From assembly GCA_964587755.1 (NCBI GenBank), contig CAZPMC010000017.1, positions 1 through 45,175 of the forward strand: a stretch of 45,175 nucleotides of DNA, written 5' to 3'. Source of the stretch: CAZPMC01 sp964587755 (GTDB lineage: Bacteria; Bacillota; Clostridia; Acetivibrionales; DTU013). Every line of letters begins with the position of its first letter. Within the stretch, counting starts at the first letter, position 1. Below the pieces are notes generated by a model that ran no database searches, had not been told where the DNA came from, and was given only the letters and a program-made list of their open reading frames with translations. Of this stretch, positions 39,233-45,175 are shown piece after piece. A program made the position numbers and the translations under genes.

Positions 39233-41287
39233 TTAATGATTCAGCATTTTATAAAGCGCCTCTGCATCTGTCACAGGCCTTTCGCACACATGATTGGTGC
39301 AGACATACGCTGCGGCTTTATTATTTGCAGCAGGGGAGTAGCTTGAAATAAAAGGAACAATCGTATCCAGTGTGCTGTGGGCTTGATTGTAATAGAGTGC
39401 TACAGTAAAAGGGAGATACCTTTGCCTTATAACATCTAGAAGGCTTCTGGCTCCTTCATCCTGTTCACCTGCAACAATAACCTCAGAGCTTTGAGCTCGT
39501 AAAAATAATATGGCACTTAGCATAAAGCTGTAGCTGCTCGGGTAATTATTTATTTCAGATGAAAAGCATTGAATCACTTTAATTGCTTTATCTTCAAGCT
39601 CATACCTTCCTGTAAGCCTTGAAAGCCTGATAAGATTCATGGCTGCCGCAGAATTGGAAGAAGGAGTCGCCCCGTCATAGGACTCCTTGGGCTTTGTTAT
39701 CAGCTGCTCGCTGTCACTGCCGTAGAGGAAAAATCCGCCTTTATCGCTATCCCAAAACAGGTTTATGAAATCATCATTTAGTTTTAGAGCCTTTTTTAGA
39801 TACTCAGGCTTGTATGTGGCACCATAGAGCTCCAGAAGACCCCATATTAAAAAAGCGTAATCATCGGCATAGCCGGGGACAGGGGAAGCACCGTCTCTGT
39901 AAACAGCAAGAAGCCGCCCCTTTTCGTTGACTAAATTATCAAGGATAAAATTTGCCGCCTTTTCGGCTGCATCTGTATAAAGACTATTGCCAAGCACCCT
40001 TCCGCCTGTTGCCATGGCTGCGATCATAATACCATTCCAGGAGGTTAAAATCTTATCATCCTTAAAAGGGTATGGCCGTTTTTCACGGTAATCAAAAAGC
40101 TTTTGGCGGCAGCTTTCTACGAATTCAAGCTCACTGTCGGGGACAGGGCGCTTGATTGTATTCAGTATGCTACGGCCTTCAAAGTTGCCTTGGGGAGTAA
40201 TATCGAATATTTGCATAAAGCGCCTGGCATCATCGTCAGACAATACCTGTCGGATTTCATCCGGAGTCCAAGTGTAGAACCGTCCCTCTTCCATATGTCC
40301 GCCTTCAGCTTCAGAATCGGCGTCCTCAGCAGAATAGAAGCCGCCTTCAGGGGAGACCATATCCCGCAGTACATATGTGAAAATCTCTTCTGCTGTCTTT
40401 GCATACGAGCCGTTGCCTGTAGCCTGGTATGCTTCAAGATAGGCAATGGCAAGCAATGCATTGTCATATAGCATTTTTTCAAAGTGGGGTACAAGCCATT
40501 GATGGTCTGTAGAGTATCTGGAAAACCCGTATCCTATATGATCAAATATCCCGCCCCGTCTCATGGACTCAAGGGTTTTTTCTGTCATTTGCAAAGCTTC
40601 TTTTTCACCCGTCAGCTTCCAATATCTCAGCAAAAACAGCAGTGAGTGAGGAGTGGGGAACTTGGGAGCATGACCGAAGCCGCCAAAGACGCTGTCAAAG
40701 GATAGCTTATACTGGCGAAAAGCAGTGTCCGCCAAAGCTTTATAGTCGGGAATACCAGCCGGGGAGCTTTGGGGAGATATAGCAGATACAATGCTTTTTG
40801 CAGTTTTAAGCACCTGTTGCCTGTTTTCTTTCCATAACTCGTGGACTCTCTCCAAAACAGTTATAATTCCCGGCAATCCCATTCGGTCATGCTTAGGGAA
40901 ATAGGTTCCGGCAAAAAAGGGCTCTTTGTCGGGAGTCATTATGATAGTCATAGGCCATCCGCCGTGTCCTGTGAGAGCCTGGCACACAGACATGTAAATG
41001 CTGTCAATATCAGGTCTTTCCTCTCTGTCTACCTTTATGGATATAAAGTATTTATTTAAAAGACTGGCAACTTCGGTATCCTCAAAGCTTTCACGCTCCA
41101 TGACGTGGCACCAGTGGCAGGTGGAATAGCCAATGGTGAGGAAGATTGGTTTATCCTCACCAACTGCCCTTGAAAAGGCTTGCGGTCCCCAGGGATACCA
41201 GTCCACGGGGTTATAAGCATGCTGTAATAGATATGGAGACTTTTCCTGCAGTAATCTATTGGGCATTCGCTTTTTATTCGCTGTCAT
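39233..41287 (-). CDS. DUF255/YyaL family protein (thioredoxin-like plus alpha-barrel)
   Basis: 684 aa. Residues ~1-170 are a thioredoxin-like domain (DUF255) with LQHAYNPVDWYPWG and the TCHWCHVMERESF motif (Cys57/Cys60). Residues ~195-680 form an (alpha/alpha)6 barrel resembling N-acylglucosamine 2-epimerase-type folds, including LVPHFEKMLYDNALL, FYTWTPDEI and LTSWNGIMIAA. The whole protein matches bacterial YyaL and human SPATA20 (SSP411), whose biochemical function is not settled. The frame opens 78 bases earlier, but AGGAGGTGG before ATG 41287 decides the start and drops a false hydrophobic N-terminus. Confidence 0.92.
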   Translation of the reverse strand: MTANKKRMPNRLLQEKSPYLLQHAYNPVDWYPWGPQAFSRAVGEDKPIFLTIGYSTCHWCHVMERESFEDTEVASLLNKYFISIKVDREERPDIDSIYMSVCQALTGHGGWPMTIIMTPDKEPFFAGTYFPKHDRMGLPGIITVLERVHELWKENRQQVLKTAKSIVSAISPQSSPAGIPDYKALADTAFRQYKLSFDSVFGGFGHAPKFPTPHSLLFLLRYWKLTGEKEALQMTEKTLESMRRGGIFDHIGYGFSRYSTDHQWLVPHFEKMLYDNALLAIAYLEAYQATGNGSYAKTAEEIFTYVLRDMVSPEGGFYSAEDADSEAEGGHMEEGRFYTWTPDEIRQVLSDDDARRFMQIFDITPQGNFEGRSILNTIKRPVPDSELEFVESCRQKLFDYREKRPYPFKDDKILTSWNGIMIAAMATGGRVLGNSLYTDAAEKAANFILDNLVNEKGRLLAVYRDGASPVPGYADDYAFLIWGLLELYGATYKPEYLKKALKLNDDFINLFWDSDKGGFFLYGSDSEQLITKPKESYDGATPSSNSAAAMNLIRLSRLTGRYELEDKAIKVIQCFSSEINNYPSSYSFMLSAILFLRAQSSEVIVAGEQDEGARSLLDVIRQRYLPFTVALYYNQAHSTLDTIVPFISSYSPAANNKAAAYVCTNHVCERPVTDAEALYKMLNH

Positions 41288-41339
41288 AGTACCACCTCCT
41301 TTAAATACGATATATTGATTAATATACCCAAAAAGAAAA

Positions 41340-41363
41340 GCTACTATGAAAAAGCATAGTAGC
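41340..41363 (-). terminator. hairpin with minus-strand T-run in the YyaL leader
   Basis: GCTACTATG (41340-41348) pairs perfectly with CATAGTAGC (41355-41363), and on the minus strand TTTTCTTTTT follows. It lies ~55 bases upstream of the YyaL start, with a divergent gene beyond it, so no upstream gene clearly needs this terminator; it may be a leader attenuator. Confidence 0.6.
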
Positions 41364-41538
41364 AAAAAGTTAAATGCATTATGGCTTGAGATGCAATTTA
41401 ACCGCTTAATGCCATTTTATTTACAATGCTTTCTAAACTTAATATTATAATTGTTAATTTTATTAATTTAAAGTAATATTTATTTGTCTTTAAATTTCTT
41501 ATTTTAAACGAACTAAAGATACGAAGGGGGATAATTCC

Positions 41539-41754
41539 ATGAACCGTGACCCGATTGAAAACACAGAAGAATTCCAGGAAGCAATGAAAAAAATACAACC
41601 AGAACTTGACAGACTTAATGAGCAACTGGACAGACAAGGTTTACGTTTAGGAAGCTGTCATATTTATTGGGCCAAGAAAAAACAGCTTTTAAAAGAACAT
41701 GGCATCGATTGGAAAACTCCAGCCGAATGTAATCCAGATGTGAAATTTGATTAA
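41539..41754 (+). CDS. conserved-looking 71-aa protein of unknown function
   Basis: 71 aa, not recognised. AGGGGG lies ~7 bases before ATG and an intrinsic terminator follows the stop, so it is a real single-gene unit. Sequence is highly charged, with residues ~8-34 predicted as one amphipathic helix (EEFQEAMKKIQPELDRLNEQ), then GLRLGSCHIYWAKKKQLLKE and a short tail. One Cys (Cys40) precedes HIYW. Nothing suggests export. It could be a small cytoplasmic or nucleic-acid-associated protein; no function is assigned. Confidence 0.75.
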   Translation: MNRDPIENTEEFQEAMKKIQPELDRLNEQLDRQGLRLGSCHIYWAKKKQLLKEHGIDWKTPAECNPDVKFD

Positions 41755-41756
41755 TT

Positions 41757-41780
41757 AGAGAATAATTTCTCTGATTTTTT
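41757..41780 (+). terminator. intrinsic terminator of the 71-aa gene
   Basis: AGAGAA (41757-41762) pairs with TTCTCT (41767-41772) around TAAT, followed by GATTTTTT. It overlaps the end of the convergent cyclase gene by two bases. Confidence 0.75.
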
Positions 41781-42396
41781 ATATTATTCTTGCAACGGCT
41801 CTTGTCATAGAGCCATCAGCTTTTATCTTTAATGGGAATGCTATGACCTCGAACCTGTCTATACTGATTAGCTGATGTAGATTTTTCAAGTTCTCCAAGA
41901 CATATATATTATTCTTAAACAGTAATTTATGTATTTCAAAAGTATACCTATCTGGAGAAGGGATGTCCATTCCAACCATTTTAACATTCTTTTCTATTAA
42001 GAACTTGCACAGCTCCATATCCATACAAGGATGGCTTTCATAATACTCTCTTGTTCCATAATAAATATCAAAGCCTGTGTATAACAATACAATGCTATTC
42101 TCTTTTACAAGTGCATCATATTCAGCTTTAAACTTGATCATTGGTTGATTTCTTACATCAAGTATACACCCGGATGCAATAAATGACTCCAGAGGCAATT
42201 CGGAAATATATTTTTTGCAATCAGTCAGGTGCATTGGAGAGTCAATATGTGTGCCTGAATGCATGCTGATATCCAGTCTATAATTATTGTATTTATCTGC
42301 ACTCAGATATTTTATTTGAAGCAAACTAGTTTTTGGGTCACCGGGATAAACAGGCATATCATCCATAATTTCATGTGATAAGTCAATTAATCTCAT
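41779..42396 (-). CDS. cyclase family protein (kynurenine formamidase-like)
   Basis: 205 aa of the cyclase/arylformamidase family (PF04199 type), metal-dependent hydrolases. The metal-binding signature is visible as SMHSGTHIDSPMHL (HxGTHxDxPxH). DLSHEIMDDMPVYPGDP starts the domain, and VGMDIPSPDRYTFEIHKLL and LENLKNLHQL occur near the end. The frame opens at 42447, but AAGGGAG lies upstream of ATG 42396, which gives the normal family N-terminus MRLIDLSHEI. No tryptophan-degradation genes are nearby, so the substrate (formamide, cyclic amide or ester) is unknown. It converges on the 71-aa gene. Confidence 0.9.
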   Translation of the reverse strand: MRLIDLSHEIMDDMPVYPGDPKTSLLQIKYLSADKYNNYRLDISMHSGTHIDSPMHLTDCKKYISELPLESFIASGCILDVRNQPMIKFKAEYDALVKENSIVLLYTGFDIYYGTREYYESHPCMDMELCKFLIEKNVKMVGMDIPSPDRYTFEIHKLLFKNNIYVLENLKNLHQLISIDRFEVIAFPLKIKADGSMTRAVARII

Positions 42397-42608
42397 TGGC
42401 TTTTTTCTCCCTTTTAAAGTATTTTTACTTCTTTCATTTTGCTGCAAACAATAAATCTAATGCTACATCATAGTAATTTCATAACATTTGTTATAAAGTG
42501 TCAATATAAAACTAATAACTTTCACAATTTATTTACCATCCAGAATATTAATTGAAATATAATGATTATATATCTATATCTCGGGTTTGAAAAAAGGAGA
42601 CACCCAAA

Positions 42609-43430
42609 ATGAAAAAGACAATAATTCTATTATTATTAGTAATTGCGCTAACGCTAACAGGCTGTGGTAATGACGCAAAAGAGCCAATTGAAAGTGTAGA
42701 TAATGAGATTTCTGTTTCCAATGAGACGGTTGTTTCTGATGATACTCCTGTTTCTGTAGAACAGGAAGTAACAAGCGACTTACAAAGTGTTGAAGCTCAG
42801 TTACAAATTATTGCTTCCAATATTGATTTATGGGCTGAACCGGCAGACTATGCAAATGACGTTTATCATTATGCAGTAACAGATTTGGACAGCAATGGGA
42901 GACTGGAGATAATTTCATCTAATAGTGGTGGGACAGGAATATATACTTACAGTACTTTTTATGAAATAAATGAAGATTTTAGTGGAATGATTACCTGTGA
43001 TTATATGACGCAGGAAGGTGATTCCCAGGCTGATATACCCGTAGATTCGGCTGATGGATTCTATGATTCACAAATGGGGATTATGTATTATATTTTTGAT
43101 GATTTATTGAGAAACGGAGCGGCTGAATATTACGAGAATAAGAGAGCGCTGTACTTAGAGGATGGTCAAGTTAAAGAAATTCTCCTTGCATATAGAACAA
43201 CTATATATACGGATTCAACACCTGAGATTACTTGCATGGATAAAGATCAGAAAGAAATAAGTGAGGAAGAATATAATGCAATAGCTGATAATGTCTTTGC
43301 AGATTTGGTAAAGAAAAAAGTTTATTTTGGCTGGTGTGAGTTTTTTCAACCTGATGAATTAAAGAATATGAGTGAGAAGGAGCTGACTGACATGCTAATG
43401 ATGTCTTATAAAAAATTTAGAGTTGAATAA
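42609..43430 (+). CDS. secreted lipoprotein of unknown function
   Basis: 273 aa; no family recognised. A lipoprotein signal ends at Cys19 (LTLTGC), followed by a Ser/Val/Asp/Glu-rich linker (~20-60) and an acidic globular domain (~60-270). In that domain YAVTDLDSNGRLEIISSNSG resembles a DLDGNGxxE element seen in small Ca-binding-like or repeat proteins of Firmicutes. AAGGAG lies 8 bases before the ATG. No membrane segments after the signal. The upstream 160 bases are AT-rich and hold a TATAAT at 42558-42563 with no good -35. It heads a cluster of exported or membrane proteins. Confidence 0.75.
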   Translation: MKKTIILLLLVIALTLTGCGNDAKEPIESVDNEISVSNETVVSDDTPVSVEQEVTSDLQSVEAQLQIIASNIDLWAEPADYANDVYHYAVTDLDSNGRLEIISSNSGGTGIYTYSTFYEINEDFSGMITCDYMTQEGDSQADIPVDSADGFYDSQMGIMYYIFDDLLRNGAAEYYENKRALYLEDGQVKEILLAYRTTIYTDSTPEITCMDKDQKEISEEEYNAIADNVFADLVKKKVYFGWCEFFQPDELKNMSEKELTDMLMMSYKKFRVE

Positions 43431-43496
43431 ATAGTAACATATTTAAAGCTCATAAATATTATGTAATGTGTATTAATATTTTCGAGGATTTACTCT

Positions 43497-43757
43497 ATGC
43501 TTGGCTATAACAATAACTTTTATTACAGTCTATGGGATGGTTACTGGAGAAGCTACCGGATTAACAGTGAAGCAGCGATTCAAATTGCTTTGCAGCAGGT
43601 TCCCGGTCAAGTAATAAAAGTCGAATTAGACTATGAAAATGGTATATTGGTTTATGAAATCGGAATACGTACTTCATCAGGCATAATATATGAAGTACAT
43701 GTTAATGCGTTCACTGGGCAGATATTAAAGGTTGAAATAGAAAATAACTGGGTTTAA
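43497..43757 (+). CDS. single PepSY-domain protein, no signal sequence
   Basis: 86 aa. Residues ~20-85 match one PepSY domain: SEAAIQIALQQVPGQVIKVE, LDYENGILVYEIGI and YEVHVNAFTGQILKVE. PepSY domains occur in inhibitors of metalloproteases and in membrane-bound sensors. Here there is no signal peptide or membrane helix, and the N-terminus (MLGYNNNFYYSLWDGYW) is aromatic- and Asn-rich. GAGG lies ~9 bases before the ATG. The neighbours are secreted or membrane proteins, but no operon is clear, since gaps of 66 and 151 bases flank it. Confidence 0.8.
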   Translation: MLGYNNNFYYSLWDGYWRSYRINSEAAIQIALQQVPGQVIKVELDYENGILVYEIGIRTSSGIIYEVHVNAFTGQILKVEIENNWV

Positions 43758-43908
43758 AACCTCGCAGTCACCATGTCACCCCCTACCCCTTAAGGATCTA
43801 ATCATTAAATAAAATGCCTGAACAGTATTCAATCCACGAATTCAGACATATCATAATAAAATCTTGGTTAAACTAGCTTAAGGATAAAAAATAAGGAGAA
43901 TACGTTAC

Positions 43909-44709
43909 ATGGCAATGAAAGTATGTAAAGAATGTAAAAAAGAAATAAGCTCGTCGGCAAAAAAGTGTCCAAACTGTGGGAAAGATCAGAGAAATTGGTT
44001 TATGAGACATAAAATATTGACCTTAATTGCTGCGATTGCCATTATCGGTATCATAAGCGCAATCAGCGGAGGCGATAAGGATGGAACACCAAATAACACA
44101 GCTAATAATACGACACAAGCACCTGAAACTACTGCTGAAGTACCGGATACTACGGTTGAGGTACCTGCGACTACTGCTGAAGCACCCGAGACTACCACTG
44201 GGACTAAAACAACTAAATTCTCTGACGGTAAATATTTGGTCGGCAAAGATATTCAAAGCGGATTGTACAAAGTAACTGTAACAGATAAAATTACAAAAAT
44301 GGGTTATGTAGAAAGAGCTAAGGATTTAGATATGGAGATGGATAGCATTATAGCCAATATTATTTTAACCGGAAATGGATATGTAGAAATTTTGTCTACC
44401 GATGTTGCTGTAAAATTACAAGGTGTAGAGATAGAGCCTATAAAGTTAGAAGATTTAGAGCCAGATATAAAAAATGAAGTCTCTGATGGTATCTATTTAG
44501 TGGGCTATGATATAGCTCCGGGAACATATAAGGTGGAAGTGACCGATACCATAACTAATATGGGCTATGTCGAAAGGTCGAGAAGCGTTGCAATGGGAAT
44601 GGAGGATATAATTGCAAATGAAATAATACAAGGTCCGGGATATGTAAAAATAGAACAAGGTGATTTCGCGGTCCGATTACAGGGAGTAAAAATATCACTG
44701 CAGCAATAA
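43909..44709 (+). CDS. zinc-ribbon membrane protein with a duplicated external domain
   Basis: 266 aa. The cytoplasmic zinc ribbon has Cys6, Cys9, Cys20 and Cys23 (CKEC and CPNC). One helix (~36-53) crosses the membrane, a Thr/Pro/Glu/Ala-rich linker (~60-103) follows, and then two related ~70-residue units: 105-174 (DGKYLVGKDIQSGLYKVTVT) and 192-262 (DGIYLVGYDIAPGTYKVEVT). Both units share MGYVER and end in LQGV. The unit resembles small beta-rich domains with a G.Y.VG.DI..G.Y pattern found in other Firmicutes proteins with N-terminal zinc ribbons. AAGGAG precedes the ATG. Function unknown; a cell-surface binding role is inferred. Confidence 0.82.
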   Translation: MAMKVCKECKKEISSSAKKCPNCGKDQRNWFMRHKILTLIAAIAIIGIISAISGGDKDGTPNNTANNTTQAPETTAEVPDTTVEVPATTAEAPETTTGTKTTKFSDGKYLVGKDIQSGLYKVTVTDKITKMGYVERAKDLDMEMDSIIANIILTGNGYVEILSTDVAVKLQGVEIEPIKLEDLEPDIKNEVSDGIYLVGYDIAPGTYKVEVTDTITNMGYVERSRSVAMGMEDIIANEIIQGPGYVKIEQGDFAVRLQGVKISLQQ

Positions 44710-44737
44710 AGGTATATATAGGCTTTCAAAGGCCTGT

Positions 44738-45175
44738 TTATTGATGAAAGCCTTTAACCAACTCGATTCCACAAGGATTACCCATACCTTCAAACAGTAT
44801 TATTCCTGATTTCTCTATCAGTTTTATATAAACAACTCCATTCAGTCCTTCCTTTACCGTGGCATTCATAACACCGTTTTTGGGTGCTTTTAATATCCCC
44901 TCATTATATGTTTTTACATGAGCTTTCAGCTTAAGATTCCCCCTTGCAAGTATGACATCTACACATTTGCCTGTACAACTAAATTTTAAAAGCTTGCTGT
45001 GATTGTAGCTTGCAAATCTGTATTCGTGACCATTGAGTGATATATTACATATAAAACCTTGAAATGAAGTACCAAGAAAGGGGATGTGGGCAATAGAACA
45101 CATTATACTTGCATCGGAGTCTTTAAAATTATTAGATTGAAACCATACATATTCTTTTGGAAATGAAGTCCCCCA
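44738..45175 (-). CDS. tocopherol-cyclase-like protein, C-terminal part (continues past the window)
   Basis: The frame is open from the right window edge through 45103, so the visible 145 codons are the C-terminal end of a longer protein. WGTSFPKEYVWFQSNNF, IPFLGTSFQGFICNISLNG, EYRFASYNHSKLLKF and the late GIILFEGMGNPCGIELVKGF fit the tocopherol cyclase-like family (PF14249 type), which in Firmicutes are stand-alone beta-sandwich proteins of unknown substrate; the plant-type vitamin E reaction need not apply. An apparent ATG at 45103 is internal to the family block and is not the start. A hairpin at 44721-44752 overlaps the stop. Confidence 0.72.
   Translation of the reverse strand, partial: WGTSFPKEYVWFQSNNFKDSDASIMCSIAHIPFLGTSFQGFICNISLNGHEYRFASYNHSKLLKFSCTGKCVDVILARGNLKLKAHVKTYNEGILKAPKNGVMNATVKEGLNGVVYIKLIEKSGIILFEGMGNPCGIELVKGFHQ

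Noticed and set aside
44721..44752. GGCTTTC/GAAAGCC hairpin as a terminator of the zinc-ribbon membrane gene
   Set aside because: The loop is long, the T-run is only three bases, and it overlaps the end of the convergent gene; kept as a weak possibility only.

Overview
The window reads as a chromosomal segment of a low-GC, strictly anaerobic, spore-forming Clostridia member. The gene content resembles Ruminiclostridium/Acetivibrio-type clostridia, but that is inferred from content and was not tested phylogenetically. Supporting signs are AT-rich intergenic DNA, strong AGGAGG ribosome sites with frequent GTG/TTG starts, a B12-dependent class II ribonucleotide reductase, a probable Re-type citrate synthase and a SleL/YaaH-like spore hydrolase. 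Two runs of exactly 10 N (26045-26054 and 33439-33448) show a draft assembly. No phage, insertion sequence or CRISPR array was seen.

Layout. 1-265: the end of a 5S rRNA, tRNA-Asn and a terminator. 266-5300: a DUF445 membrane protein, a secreted glycoside-hydrolase-like lipoprotein, and nrdJ behind a promoter that carries two NrdR boxes 31 bp apart. 5471-11799: an ABC exporter half-transporter, then a three-gene MacB-like ABC system whose middle gene is a large secreted CARDB-like protein. 12003-14235 (minus): an acyl-CoA synthetase coupled to an XRE-cupin regulator. 14430-18443: a sigma region-2-only protein, a two-component system and an unknown lipoprotein. 18522-21472: an ACT-domain protein, homoserine dehydrogenase (frameshifted as given) and aspartate kinase.

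21604-27237 is a corrinoid regulon. A cobalamin riboswitch, with a possible 13-codon leader peptide running into its terminator, precedes cobO, a BtuF/BtuC/BtuD-type transporter, cobU and cobS. The operon imports, adenosylates and completes corrinoids; NrdJ, encoded upstream, is one likely consumer of the product. 27305-29578 is a pyrimidine-nucleoside salvage operon (phosphorylase, cytidine deaminase, ECF S component).

29703-33338: a chemoreceptor-like protein, then divergently a Re-citrate-synthase-like gene with a perfect palindrome over its promoter, followed by a GntR/FCD regulator. 33405-33608: tandem minus-strand tRNA-Glu copies, one interrupted by an assembly gap. 33696-41287: RsuA-type pseudouridine synthase, a PDZ-less S41 protease-like protein, a FadD-like ligase, a small zinc-ribbon/RGG protein, a LysM-SH3-GH18 hydrolase and a YyaL/DUF255 protein. 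41539-45175: mostly small or poorly characterised genes, namely a 71-aa protein, a cyclase-family hydrolase, a lipoprotein, a PepSY protein, a zinc-ribbon membrane protein with a duplicated domain, and the end of a tocopherol-cyclase-like protein cut by the window edge.

The strongest second-look items are the hom frameshift on an A-AAA-AAC heptamer, the riboswitch leader-peptide arrangement, the MacB/CARDB system with Met/Gly-rich segments, the GntR palindrome at the citrate synthase gene, and the region-2-only sigma fragment.
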